Positions 9,016 to 18,064 of a DNA stretch of 64,000 nt are shown here, in pieces (position 1 is the stretch's first letter; each line of letters begins with the position of its first letter). The position numbers and the translations under genes are program-made. The notes under the pieces were generated by a model. It did no database searches and had not been told where the DNA came from. It was given only the letters and a program-made list of their open reading frames with translations. Source of the stretch: Zhuqueibacter pondensis (lineage in GTDB: Bacteria; Zhuqueibacterota; Zhuqueibacteria; Zhuqueibacterales; Zhuqueibacteraceae); contig JAPDQK010000003.1 in the NCBI GenBank assembly GCA_034505955.1, positions 1-64,000 of the forward strand. The letters are read 5' to 3'.

Positions 9016-10227
9016 GTGACAATAACATATTTCAATTATGTCTGGGATATTGCAGGCATTTCCGCCGGCGCCGCCATCAAGGCCAGGCAACTGTTGGGGG
9101 CAATCAGCAAACTGGGCCACACAACGCATATTGAATGGCGCACCCCGCAGCCTGACGGTCAAATCAACGTTGCCACCAAAGTCAAGGAAAAGCTCAAACC
9201 CAAGCTGCAAAAATACCTGCATGAGCCTAAAAAAGTGGCGTTAAACTTTCCAAACTTGATTAAGGAATATGGTATTCTTAAGAAGCAAAAGCCCGATATT
9301 TTTTTCAATCGTTTGGAATTATATGCCTTTTCCGGCGCCTGGTTAAGCCGGTGGCTCAACATTCCCATGGTGGTGGAAGCCGATTGTCCACCGACTTATG
9401 AGCACATGACTTTTTATGGCAAGAATTATATGCACTTGGGTAATCTGGCCGCGAAGCTTGAATTACAAACATTGCGACAAGCGGAGGCGGTCATTGCGAT
9501 TAGTAATATTTTGAAAAATTACTATGTGGAACAAGGAATTAAAGCCGAGAAAATACATGTCATACCTAACGGTGCGGATCCGCATAAATTTCGACCTCGG
9601 GAAAAACCCTCTGAACTTGTAAAAAAGTATGCTCTGCAAGATAAAGTCGTCATTGGCTGGATCGGCTCTTTGGCAGGTTGGGCGGGCATAGAGAATTTGG
9701 TTGCGATGGCTTTGTATGTTCTTGAAAATTATCCCAACACTGCATTGATGATGGTCGGAGGCGGTGCCAATAAGGAGTTTTTCAGCAGGGAGCTTGGCAT
9801 TGATAATTATGCTTCCAGAGTAATCCTGCCGGGAACAATACCTCACGAAGAAGTTCCGGATTACCTCGCCTGCATGGATATTGTCCTTGCGCCATATCCC
9901 CAATTGCCATTTTGGTATCCAAGCTCCATGAAAGTATTTGAGTATATGTCAGCGGGCAAGGCCGTTATCGCCAGCGCCGTGGGGCAAATATGCGAAGTGA
10001 TAAAAGATGGCAAAAATGGCGTGCTCTTTGATCCGGACAGCAAGGATGAGCTTTTACGGAAAACCATAGGCTTGTTGGAAAATGAAGAATTTCGTAGAAA
10101 TCTCGGTGAACAGGCGCGTCGGGAGATATTGCGCAGCTACACATGGGAACAACATGCAAAAACAATTGTCGCAATTTTTGAAGAAATTCTCCAAAGACGG
10201 AAATTGAGGAAGCAAAGGAATGGATGA
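9016..10227 (+). CDS. GT4-family glycosyltransferase
   Basis: About 403 residues. GT4 features are AVIAISNILKNYYVEQGI (linker helix), IHVIPNGADPHKFRP (first strand of the donor domain), GWIGSLAGWAGIENLV, and the donor-binding segment PSSMKVFEYMSAGKAVIAS followed by GQICEVIKDGKNGVLF. TTG at 9004 extends the frame, but GAGG at 9006-9009 is placed for the GTG at 9016. The stop overlaps the ATG of the next glycosyltransferase by 8 nt, so the two are likely translationally coupled. Confidence 0.82.
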   Translation: MTITYFNYVWDIAGISAGAAIKARQLLGAISKLGHTTHIEWRTPQPDGQINVATKVKEKLKPKLQKYLHEPKKVALNFPNLIKEYGILKKQKPDIFFNRLELYAFSGAWLSRWLNIPMVVEADCPPTYEHMTFYGKNYMHLGNLAAKLELQTLRQAEAVIAISNILKNYYVEQGIKAEKIHVIPNGADPHKFRPREKPSELVKKYALQDKVVIGWIGSLAGWAGIENLVAMALYVLENYPNTALMMVGGGANKEFFSRELGIDNYASRVILPGTIPHEEVPDYLACMDIVLAPYPQLPFWYPSSMKVFEYMSAGKAVIASAVGQICEVIKDGKNGVLFDPDSKDELLRKTIGLLENEEFRRNLGEQARREILRSYTWEQHAKTIVAIFEEILQRRKLRKQRNG

Positions 10228-11392
10228 CAAGAATAAAATAAAAATTCTTCAGGTGGTTGATGGTTTCAGAATGGGTGGCGCTGAAACCAAGCTCTGTGAG
10301 CTTGTCTCATGTCTCGATAAGACGAAGTATCAAAATATGGTTGCAAATGTGGGGCCGGCTGGACCCCTTGCAGACCGTTTTTCTCGCCTCAATGTCCCTG
10401 TTTTTCAGTGCCAGCGTCGGCATCGATTTGATATCAAAGTTCTGTGGCGGTTGTGCGATCTGATGAAAGAAAATCAAATTGATATTGTACAAACGACTTT
10501 ATTCTGGGCCGATTTCATCGGCACGTTCGCGGCCAGAAAGGCTGGGGTGCCAGTGACCCTTTCCTGGGAAACGGTTTCTCATGAGGGGGATCGGTTCCAT
10601 AATAAGTGGCAGCGGCGCTCCGGCTATCGCTTGGCCATGCATTTCGCTGATGGTGTTGTTGCGGTTTCCCATGAGGTCAAAAATTCTCTGATTCAACGGC
10701 GCCACCTTTCTGCGGACAAGATTCATGTCATTCATTATGGCGTCGATCTCAGCAAATTCGTTCCCGATCCCGACGGTGTTGTTCCCCAAAAAAGAATTGA
10801 GTTGGGCTTTATGGAAGGGGAGACAGCTATTGCAGTGGTTGCCCGTCTTGAGGAAATTAAAGGACACAAATATTATATTGAAGCTTTTAAGAATATTGCC
10901 GCTAAATATCCTAAAGTCTCGACAGTTTTTGTCGGAGATGGAGAATCCAGACCAGAGCTTGAAAACATGGTTCGTGACGCCGGCCTCGGAAATCGTATCC
11001 GGTTTTTGGGTTATCGTGACGACGTGGCCGAGATATTGAAAGCGATCGATGTTTTTGTTTTGCCCTCCATTTCCGAAGGCCTGCCCAACGTGATTTTGGA
11101 AGCCATGGCCTGTGGCAAGCCGGTCATCGCAACAAACGTAGGTGGTATTCCTGAAGCAATTCGACATGGCGAGAATGGATTCCTGGTCCCGCCAAAAGAT
11201 GCCGTTGCACTTGCAAATGCGCTTGAAAATATGTTGTGTGATCGGCAGAAACTTTTGTGGTATGGTCATAACGCCAGAGCCACCGTCGAGCGTGAATTTT
11301 CTCTGCAAAAGCAGATCGCCAGTTTTGAACAACTTTATGATGCCCTCTATCAACAAAAGGTGATGCGAAGACTTGGCAGCGCCCGATTCTGA
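10220..11392 (+). CDS. GT4-family glycosyltransferase
   Basis: A 390-residue enzyme with the canonical GT4 layout: N-terminal KILQVVDGFRMGGAETKL, linker VVAVSHEVKNSLI, IHVIHYGVDLSKF, then AVVARLEEIKGHKYYIEAF and the donor motif SEGLPNVILEAMACGKPVIA with both catalytic-type Glu residues, followed by GGIPEAIRHGENGFLVPP. It resembles enzymes that extend lipid-linked oligosaccharides of capsule or O-antigen type. It begins inside the last codons of the preceding gene; 79 bp separate it from the flippase. Confidence 0.85.
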   Translation: MDDKNKIKILQVVDGFRMGGAETKLCELVSCLDKTKYQNMVANVGPAGPLADRFSRLNVPVFQCQRRHRFDIKVLWRLCDLMKENQIDIVQTTLFWADFIGTFAARKAGVPVTLSWETVSHEGDRFHNKWQRRSGYRLAMHFADGVVAVSHEVKNSLIQRRHLSADKIHVIHYGVDLSKFVPDPDGVVPQKRIELGFMEGETAIAVVARLEEIKGHKYYIEAFKNIAAKYPKVSTVFVGDGESRPELENMVRDAGLGNRIRFLGYRDDVAEILKAIDVFVLPSISEGLPNVILEAMACGKPVIATNVGGIPEAIRHGENGFLVPPKDAVALANALENMLCDRQKLLWYGHNARATVEREFSLQKQIASFEQLYDALYQQKVMRRLGSARF

Positions 11393-11471
11393 AAAGACTT
11401 GCGTCCGGAGCCATAAAATCGTGGCGGAAATCTTAAAACCGAATCAACCCCAAGGGACAAAGTAATTTTAC

Positions 11472-12914
11472 ATGAACACCGTCCAACGGTTATTCAAAAA
11501 CACTTCCATTTTGATCCTGGCGAATCTGCTCCAGCCCGTGATCTCTTTCTACCTGATCATTACGATCAGCCGGGTCATGAAAGTTGACGGATTTGGGGCC
11601 TATAACACCATCCTCAAATATGTGGCCATTTTTCAGATTATTGCCGCATTTGGGTTGCGCAGCCTGTTGACCAGGGACGTTGCTCAGAATAAGGAAAGCA
11701 CGCCTGGTTATTTTACCGCCAGCAGCAGTATTGCCATCGCCTTGGGAATTGCCAGCGCTGTTTTGATGAGCATCCTGGTCAGCATCATCAGCAATGATAC
11801 TTTGGTGATTCAGGGTACCATCTGTGCCAGCCTGTCGCTGGTTGCGGCGGCACTGATCGATGCCTATGAAGGCATTATCAGCGGGTTCGAGCGACTGAGC
11901 CAAATCGGCTACGCCTCGATTTTGGAAAATGTGGCGCGCGTGGGTTTGAGCCTGCTCCTGATTTATCATGGTTACGGGGTCATTGCGCTGATATGGGTTT
12001 ATGTGATCACACGCTACTTGAAGCCCATTTATTATTTTTACTATATCAAAAAACATTTTGTCAAATCACTGGCCGCAATCCAGTGGCCATTCATTAAAGA
12101 ACTGACCCGCCAGGCACAAACCTTCGCGCTCATCACGATTTGTGTCATCATATACTGGAATGCTGACGGCATCATGCTGGAAGCGATGCGTTCCAAGGAA
12201 GAAGTCGGCTATTATGCGGCGGCCTACCGTTTCCTTCTGCTTTCGCTCGTGCTCGTGGATAGTTTTGTCAATTCCCTTTTCCCGGTTATTTCCAATTTCT
12301 TCAAATCCTCCGGGACCAACTTCGAGCTTGCCTGCCGCAAATCCCTGCGGATGTTGGCCATGGTGACTGTGCCGGTCGCCGTGGCGTTCTCGTTGCTGGC
12401 CAAGGAAATCATTCTGCTGTTCTATGGCAAGGACTATCTTCCCTCGGTTCGGGTTTTGCAAATTTTGGGTTGGGCGCTGGTCCCCTATGGCATTTCCCAA
12501 ATATTTGCTTATGCGCTGGTTGCCAGTAACAATCAAAAACTCGATCTCCTCATCAATGCTGCCAGCATGCTGGTGAACATTGCGCTCAATTTTCTGCTCA
12601 TCTCGCGGTTTGGCTTTATCGGTGCCACAATTGCCGCTTTGATTTCCATTAATATTTACGTATCTTTACAAATCCCCTTTATTTTTCAGAAACTGATCAG
12701 ATTCGAATATAAAGCCATGATCAGTGGAGTCATGCGGATCACCGCGGCAGCACTGATTATGGGTATTTTCATAGTCATGTTGCGCAATCAGGTTAATTTG
12801 CTGGCACTATTACCATTGTCGTTTCTGCTTTATGCGCTTGGCGTTTATGCACTGGGTGTTATTCCGGCAAGCGATCAACAAATGCTCTTTCGCTTGATGA
12901 AAAAAACGGCGTAG
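11472..12914 (+). CDS. Wzx-type oligosaccharide flippase (MOP superfamily)
   Basis: A 480-residue polytopic protein with about 12-14 membrane segments and the polysaccharide-transporter N-terminus (NTSILILANLLQPVISFYL, ITISRVMKVDGFGAYN). Later segments such as VGYYAAAYRFLLLSLVLVDS and LAKEIILLFYGKDYLPSVRV are typical of the family. Expected role: flipping undecaprenyl-linked repeat units from the cytoplasmic to the periplasmic face. Its place directly after four glycosyltransferases supports a Wzx/Wzy-like pathway; no Wzy polymerase or Wza/Wzc export gene is seen in the window. Confidence 0.85.
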   Translation: MNTVQRLFKNTSILILANLLQPVISFYLIITISRVMKVDGFGAYNTILKYVAIFQIIAAFGLRSLLTRDVAQNKESTPGYFTASSSIAIALGIASAVLMSILVSIISNDTLVIQGTICASLSLVAAALIDAYEGIISGFERLSQIGYASILENVARVGLSLLLIYHGYGVIALIWVYVITRYLKPIYYFYYIKKHFVKSLAAIQWPFIKELTRQAQTFALITICVIIYWNADGIMLEAMRSKEEVGYYAAAYRFLLLSLVLVDSFVNSLFPVISNFFKSSGTNFELACRKSLRMLAMVTVPVAVAFSLLAKEIILLFYGKDYLPSVRVLQILGWALVPYGISQIFAYALVASNNQKLDLLINAASMLVNIALNFLLISRFGFIGATIAALISINIYVSLQIPFIFQKLIRFEYKAMISGVMRITAAALIMGIFIVMLRNQVNLLALLPLSFLLYALGVYALGVIPASDQQMLFRLMKKTA

Positions 12915-12918
12915 GTTT

Positions 12919-13398
12919 ATGAATTCGAGAGAACAACCGGAAAGCGATCCTCATGGATCGGGATTGGAATTGCAGCGGCGCTTGACAAAACAGATCAAGA
13001 TCCTGGAGATCGAAAAAAGTCTGGCAAACCGCCGGGGCTTCTGGAAAGGGCTGCTGATGGGCTTCCTGCTGGCGGTGGTCCTGTTGGTGGGAATGGGACT
13101 GATCGTTTGGCAAAATCGGGCCAAGGTGGTGGAGTTTGCCGCGACGCATTTTCTTATGGATTATGCAGAGAACCTCTTTGCCGGCTTTCCGGAAGCCTAC
13201 ATGACCAACCGGCGGGAACGTGTGCTGCTGGTGCTCGATGAATTTACCAATGCCATGGCGGCGCAGCAAATCAGCCGCGAGGATTTTAAAGACATTGCCC
13301 GTCAGGTCTTTGCGGCGTTACGCGACCAGCGCCTCACTTATCAGGAATTGGATGCACTCCTCGATCGTCTCGAGCAGGCCTCACGATCGACACCATAG
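12919..13398 (+). CDS. Small single-pass membrane protein, unknown function
   Basis: 159 residues: an N-terminal amphipathic or coiled-coil-like stretch (about 15-36, LELQRRLTKQIKILEIEKSL), one membrane helix (about 44-64, GLLMGFLLAVVLLVGMGLIV) and a soluble C-terminal part rich in helices (LVLDEFTNAMAAQQIS, FKDIARQVFAALRDQ). I do not recognise a family. It starts 4 nt after the flippase stop, so it is very likely co-transcribed and may belong to the same envelope pathway. Confidence 0.6.
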   Translation: MNSREQPESDPHGSGLELQRRLTKQIKILEIEKSLANRRGFWKGLLMGFLLAVVLLVGMGLIVWQNRAKVVEFAATHFLMDYAENLFAGFPEAYMTNRRERVLLVLDEFTNAMAAQQISREDFKDIARQVFAALRDQRLTYQELDALLDRLEQASRSTP

Positions 13399-13487
13399 CG
13401 CTCCCAAAGAGTTGAAGAACAAAAGTCAATGATTTCGGGGCAGTATCTGCCCTTGGGTGGTGGATGAATTTCGGTAAAGGACGAGCT

Positions 13488-13805
13488 GTGAACAACTCAA
13501 AAATATTAACCAATCTGGCAATTTTCTTTTTTGGTCTGGCCGTGGGTGGTTTCACGGCAATTACGGTTGTGCGCGAGGCAGTGCCACTTCGCGACCATGT
13601 CTGGATGATCGGCATCAGTTTGGCGTGCGCCGTACCGATTGTCGGCGGTTTGATCTTTTGGTATCTGCGCGTCATCGATACCTGCCGCCGCGTGCTGGGT
13701 GCCAAAGGCGGAGAGATGATCAATGCCATCCTGACGTTCCAAGTGGTGAGCGTCTGTTTGTTGTTCATGATCCTGTTGAGCATCTTTTATGCCGCCATTG
13801 CGTGA
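13488..13805 (+). CDS. Small membrane protein with three predicted helices
   Basis: About 105 residues, mostly hydrophobic: LTNLAIFFFGLAVGGFTAI, VWMIGISLACAVPIVGGLIF and the C-terminal LTFQVVSVCLLFMILLSIFY. No family recognised. ATG 13464 is possible, but AAAGGA at about 13476-13481 precedes GTG 13488 at good spacing. Its stop lies inside the first codons of the deacetylase gene, which indicates coupling within the polysaccharide operon. Confidence 0.5.
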   Translation: MNNSKILTNLAIFFFGLAVGGFTAITVVREAVPLRDHVWMIGISLACAVPIVGGLIFWYLRVIDTCRRVLGAKGGEMINAILTFQVVSVCLLFMILLSIFYAAIA

Positions 13806-14595
13806 CGACTCCTGCCAGCACATTCCGATTCTACTGTATCATCGCGTGGACACCGAGCCCGATCGGCGCTGGCGACGGTTTTGCGTCTCACCGGAAAATT
13901 TTGCCAGCCAAATGCGCTGGCTGGCCGAGCAGGGCTTTGTGACCATTCATCTCGGACAGGTTTTGGATCACTACCAACGCGGCCTGCCGGTACCGCCGAA
14001 ATCGTTGGTGATCACCTTCGATGACGGCTACTTTTGCAATTACAGCCGTGCGTTTCCGATTCTGCGCCAACAGGGATTCGTCGCCACGGTGTTTCTTGCC
14101 TGCAATTTGCTCCGTCGCGAGGCCGCCAGGCCTCCTGAAAGCCGGCAAAGTTTTATGGCCTGGCCGGAGATCCTGGAAATGCAAAAAGCCGGTTGGGAGT
14201 TTCATTCCCACGGACTCGATCATCGTCTGATGACCGAGCTGTCGGCGCAGGAACTGGAGCGGGAGATTGGCGAATCGAAGAAATACCTGGCTGCCGAATT
14301 GGGCAGGCCGGTGGAATTCTTTTGTTATCCTTATGCGAAATTCAACCGGCAGGTGCAGGAAGTGGTGCGCGCGCATGGCTATCGCGGTGCGTGCGGCGGC
14401 ACCCCATATTACACCGGCGGACCATTTGATGCCTTTGCCATCGGCCGCACCGAAATTTTATGGAATGATTCACTGCACCAGTTTGTTTTCAAGATTCGGC
14501 ACGGATTGAATCTTTATTATTACACCAGGAAACAGCTCGGCAAAATAAAACGCCAGCTTTTCAAATTACAGAGGGTGTTTGAGCCACATATTTAG
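13789..14595 (+). CDS. Polysaccharide deacetylase (carbohydrate esterase family 4)
   Basis: A 268-residue NodB-homology protein. The motifs are in order: ILLYHRV near the N-terminus, TFDDGY (catalytic base Asp and metal Asp), HSHGLDH (metal His pair) and CYPYAKFN (motif 3). It removes N- or O-acetyl groups from sugars, here probably during assembly or modification of the local polysaccharide. No signal peptide is visible, so it may act in the cytoplasm or lack a recognisable leader. ATG 13789 overlaps the previous stop by 17 nt; TTG 13798 is an alternative. Confidence 0.85.
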   Translation: MPPLRDDSCQHIPILLYHRVDTEPDRRWRRFCVSPENFASQMRWLAEQGFVTIHLGQVLDHYQRGLPVPPKSLVITFDDGYFCNYSRAFPILRQQGFVATVFLACNLLRREAARPPESRQSFMAWPEILEMQKAGWEFHSHGLDHRLMTELSAQELEREIGESKKYLAAELGRPVEFFCYPYAKFNRQVQEVVRAHGYRGACGGTPYYTGGPFDAFAIGRTEILWNDSLHQFVFKIRHGLNLYYYTRKQLGKIKRQLFKLQRVFEPHI

Positions 14596-14611
14596 TCAAG
14601 GAGATTTACGT

Positions 14612-15646
14612 ATGCGTGTTTTGATTACCGGAGGGGCCGGTTTCATCGGATCCCATCTCGCAGAAGCTTTGTTACATCGAGGGCATCACGTGACCATCAT
14701 TGACGATCTGTCCACCGGCAAAATGGAAAATTTTGTCCACGTCCGCGCTTTCCCCCACTTTCATTTTGCTATTGAGACGATCATGAATGAAACGGTGATG
14801 GATCGTTTGGTCAGTGAATGCGACATGATTTTCCATCTGGCCTCGGCCGTAGGTGTGGAGTTGATTGTCAACCGTCCCGTGGAGGTGATTGAACGTTGCA
14901 TTTTGGGCTCTGAAGTGGTTCTCAGGATTGCCGACCGCTATAAGAAAAAAGTGCTCATCACGTCCACTTCGGAAATTTATGGTAAAAGCACGAAGGTTCC
15001 ATTTAGCGAAGAGGACGACCGCATTCTTGGCCCAACCACGAAAAGTCGATGGAGTTATTCCTGCTCCAAGGCCATTGATGAATTTTTAGCGCTGGCTTAT
15101 TTCAAGGAAAAGCAACTGCCGGTTGTGATCGTGCGCCTGTTCAACACCATCGGCCCGCGGCAAACCGGCCAATATGGTATGGTCGTACCGCGTTTTGTGC
15201 AGGCGGCCATGCACAACCAGCCCATTCGGGTTTATGGCGATGGCACACAGTCGCGGTGCTTCAGCTACGTCACTGACGTGGTCGGCGCCCTGATCGCTTT
15301 AGCCGCTCATCCTGAAGCAATCGGGCAGATTTTTAACGTCGGCAGTGACGAAGAAATCACCATCATGGCGCTGGCTGAGAAAATAAAAGCCATCACCAGC
15401 AGCAAATCCGAAATTGTGAAAATTCCCTATGAAGAAGCTTATGAGCAGGGCTTCGAGGATATGGCCCGGCGGGTTCCCGATCTTACCAAAATCAAGCGTC
15501 TGATTGGTTACGAACCGAAAGTGAAACTGGATGAAATGATCCGCCGCATTTGGGAATATTTTCTCAACAAGGAGCGAAACGGCGTATCGGAAATTCATGA
15601 CAGCCTATGGTACTTGCCGGCACATTTCGAGCCCGCCCGAATTTGA
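14612..15646 (+). CDS. NAD-dependent nucleotide-sugar epimerase/dehydratase (extended SDR)
   Basis: A 344-residue extended short-chain dehydrogenase. The Rossmann motif TGGAGFIGSHL is at residues 6-16, DDLS follows, the catalytic YxxxK is in WSYSCSKAIDEF with the Ser/Thr in TSTSEIYG, and the C-terminal substrate part has VPRFVQAAMHNQPIRVYGDG. It resembles GDP-mannose dehydratase or UDP-glucuronate decarboxylase-like enzymes and should supply a nucleotide sugar. The start at 14612 follows AAGGAG; an upstream ATG at 14579 overlaps the deacetylase gene. It is the last gene before a strong terminator. Confidence 0.83.
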   Translation: MRVLITGGAGFIGSHLAEALLHRGHHVTIIDDLSTGKMENFVHVRAFPHFHFAIETIMNETVMDRLVSECDMIFHLASAVGVELIVNRPVEVIERCILGSEVVLRIADRYKKKVLITSTSEIYGKSTKVPFSEEDDRILGPTTKSRWSYSCSKAIDEFLALAYFKEKQLPVVIVRLFNTIGPRQTGQYGMVVPRFVQAAMHNQPIRVYGDGTQSRCFSYVTDVVGALIALAAHPEAIGQIFNVGSDEEITIMALAEKIKAITSSKSEIVKIPYEEAYEQGFEDMARRVPDLTKIKRLIGYEPKVKLDEMIRRIWEYFLNKERNGVSEIHDSLWYLPAHFEPARI

Positions 15647-15696
15647 GGAAAGCCCGGCGCTACATTCAAATGCAACTTCTGGAGAATTGCGTTTTG

Positions 15697-15721
15697 AGCC
15701 ACCGATTTTGAATCGGTGGCT
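15697..15721 (+). terminator. Rho-independent terminator closing the polysaccharide locus
   Basis: An 11-bp perfect stem (AGCCACCGATT / AATCGGTGGCT) with a 3-nt loop is followed on the plus strand by a T-rich tail (TTTATTTTA). The convergent peptidase gene ends at 15723, so the hairpin also lies at the end of that gene. Confidence 0.85.
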
Positions 15722-15722
15722 T

Positions 15723-17771
15723 TTATTTTAGCCACTGATCCAGCCAGCCGATCACCGTCTCGTGCCAGAGAATGCTGTTGTGCGGCTTGAGCACCCAATG
15801 ATTCTCATCCGGGAAATACAAAAATTTGCTCGGAATGCCGCGGCGTTGTAGCGCGGTAAAAGTCGAGATGCCCTGCGTGTCCACCACGCGATAATCCAGC
15901 GCGCCGTGAATGACGAGCATCGGCGTCTTCCAATTCTTCACATAGTTGATGGGATTCTGCTTTTCGTAGTGCTCGGGATTGTCCCAGGGCGTGCCGATAT
16001 GATCCCATTCCGGAAACCACAACTCTTCGGTGTCGAAATACGCCAACCGCTCGTCGAGATTGCCGTCGTGGCTCACCAGACAGCGGAACCGATCCGGCCA
16101 GTTGCCGGCGATCCAGTTGATCATGTAACCGCCGAATGAAGCGCCCAACGCGCCGACACGGCTGCTGTCCATCCATGGATAACGTGCCAGCGCCGCCGCT
16201 AATCCTTTTTGCAGATCAATGAGCGGCTTGCCACCCCAATCCCCCCGAATGGCGTCGGTGAAAGCTTGGCCGTAACCGGTGGAGCCATGGAAATCCACCA
16301 TCACGGCGGCGTAACCGGCGCCGGCATACGCTTGCGGATTCCAGCGGTAATGAAAATCATTGCCGAACGAACCTTGCGGCCCGCCGTGAATCAGAAATGC
16401 CACCGGATATTTTTTGCTGGGATCGAAGTCGATTGGCTTCACAACGTAGCAGTAAATCGTCTCGTCATTCCAACCTTTGAAGGAAAATTGCTCCGGCTCG
16501 CCCATCCGTGCTTTTGCCAGCTTGTCCGCATTGAGGCGCGTGATTTGTCGCATATCAGTTCCATTCGGCAACACCGAATACAACTCCACCGGCGAGCGCA
16601 AATGATCCATGCCGAAGAGCAGGCGATTGCCGGCGAGCGCCACCGAGCGCACGGTTCCATCTCTCACCACGGTGCGGACGTTGCCGGTCGCGGTTTCAAT
16701 CGCAAACAACGAAGTCTGTCCGATATTTTCCGCAGTGGTGTAAATCATTTTGCCATCCTTTGACCAGGTGACCCCGTTCGGTGAGCGATCCCAGTTTTCC
16801 GTCAATACCCGTTCTTTCCCGTCCGTCCAATTGCGCAGCACGATACGATAACGATCGGCTTCGTAACCGGGCCGCGTCATGGCGCGATACGCCAAGGTTT
16901 TGCCATCCGGAGAAAACACCGGCGCTGTATCCCAGGCTTTGTTGTTCTCGGTGAGATTCTTGGGAGCGGCGGAGCCATCCACCGGCACCCAGTAAAGATC
17001 GAAGTTCGTCGACCACGCTTCTTCGCGGCCGGCGTTGCGGATGGTGAGAATCATCGCTTTGCCATCCGGTGTGAAGCAAATCTCATCCACGCCGCCAAAT
17101 GGCTTGGATGGGCAATCGGCATCCATGCCTTTCATCAAATCAATCGGCTCGCCGCCGGAAATCGGCATGACAAAAACGTGCGAGCGCCGGCCGTCTTTCC
17201 ATGTATCCCAATGGCGAATAAATAGCTTTTCATAGATGCGACCGCTGGCTTTGCGTTTTGCCATTTCATCCAATTTGTTTTTTGTACAGTAAACAGTTTC
17301 ACACTCTGGGAAAACTTCCATCGTCAATGCCAGGTGCGCACCGTTGGGTGATAACAAAAAATTCCCCACTTCCAACGGCAGGTTGGTTTTCTGCTCGGCT
17401 TCACCGCCGTCCACTGGAATGCGCCACACTTGCGCGGAACCGGAGCGGGTGGAGAGAAAATAGATGCTCTTGCCGTCCGGTGCCCATTGCGGGCTGTAAT
17501 CGCTGGCCGGATGCGTGGTCAATTGCCGCAAGCCGGCGCCGTCAGTTCCAACCAGCCACAGATCGGTGCGGCCGCGATTGGCCTCCAAATCGGTTTTGCG
17601 CAGCGTAAACACCACCCATTTGCCGTCCGGCGAGACTTGCGGCTCGGAAAGGCGATCCATCGCCAGCATGTCGTGAACGGAGAAGGGATGGGTGTCTTGG
17701 GGAAGTGCCGCCCAAAGGGGTGTGCTGATTCCAAAAATGAACAAACAAAGCAACATGAGTTTACGGCGCAT
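15723..17771 (-). CDS. Secreted S9-family peptidase (prolyl oligopeptidase/acylaminoacyl-peptidase type)
   Basis: A 682-residue protein with a signal peptide (MRRKLMLLCLFIFGISTPLWA). The first two thirds form a WD40-like/TolB-like propeller with repeated SPDGK and APDGKSIYF blocks. The C-terminal alpha/beta hydrolase carries the triad: Ser about 545 in GASFGGY, Asp about 626 in HGALDYRVV and His about 658 in DENHWV, with the oxyanion HGGP loop upstream. It cleaves oligopeptides in the periplasm or outside the cell. The start follows AGGAGG upstream of 17771; longer in-frame starts would prepend non-signal sequence. Confidence 0.9.
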   Translation of the reverse strand: MRRKLMLLCLFIFGISTPLWAALPQDTHPFSVHDMLAMDRLSEPQVSPDGKWVVFTLRKTDLEANRGRTDLWLVGTDGAGLRQLTTHPASDYSPQWAPDGKSIYFLSTRSGSAQVWRIPVDGGEAEQKTNLPLEVGNFLLSPNGAHLALTMEVFPECETVYCTKNKLDEMAKRKASGRIYEKLFIRHWDTWKDGRRSHVFVMPISGGEPIDLMKGMDADCPSKPFGGVDEICFTPDGKAMILTIRNAGREEAWSTNFDLYWVPVDGSAAPKNLTENNKAWDTAPVFSPDGKTLAYRAMTRPGYEADRYRIVLRNWTDGKERVLTENWDRSPNGVTWSKDGKMIYTTAENIGQTSLFAIETATGNVRTVVRDGTVRSVALAGNRLLFGMDHLRSPVELYSVLPNGTDMRQITRLNADKLAKARMGEPEQFSFKGWNDETIYCYVVKPIDFDPSKKYPVAFLIHGGPQGSFGNDFHYRWNPQAYAGAGYAAVMVDFHGSTGYGQAFTDAIRGDWGGKPLIDLQKGLAAALARYPWMDSSRVGALGASFGGYMINWIAGNWPDRFRCLVSHDGNLDERLAYFDTEELWFPEWDHIGTPWDNPEHYEKQNPINYVKNWKTPMLVIHGALDYRVVDTQGISTFTALQRRGIPSKFLYFPDENHWVLKPHNSILWHETVIGWLDQWLK

Positions 17772-18064
17772 GGGTTTCCTCCTTGCTTGCATCAATGTCA
17801 TGAAAGTTTTGACTGCTGGTGAAAAATAATCTAAAGGGGAAACTCGCGAGAAGCAAGGAAATTCTGCAAAGAAGTGTAATGCCTCAGTTTCATATGGGAT
17901 CGTAGCGCAGACATCTTGTCTGCAGACAAGGATGCCTGTGCTACTCTGAGGGATTACAAAAAAGTAATGCTTCACTTATTGGTGGAATGGATAATTCCCA
18001 AGGATATCATTCTGTAAAGACTGCGCCCGTTGGTATCTTCTGAAGTATAAGAACAGTACTCATG
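17772..18064. repeat. Non-coding stretch with a dispersed palindromic repeat
   Basis: No gene is seen. At 17902-17943 lies an imperfect inverted repeat whose core, CTTGTCTGCAGACAAG (17915-17930), is a perfect 16-bp palindrome with outer arms GTAGC...GCTAC. It has the look of dispersed intergenic palindromes found in many bacterial genomes. The rest is unassigned. Confidence 0.5.
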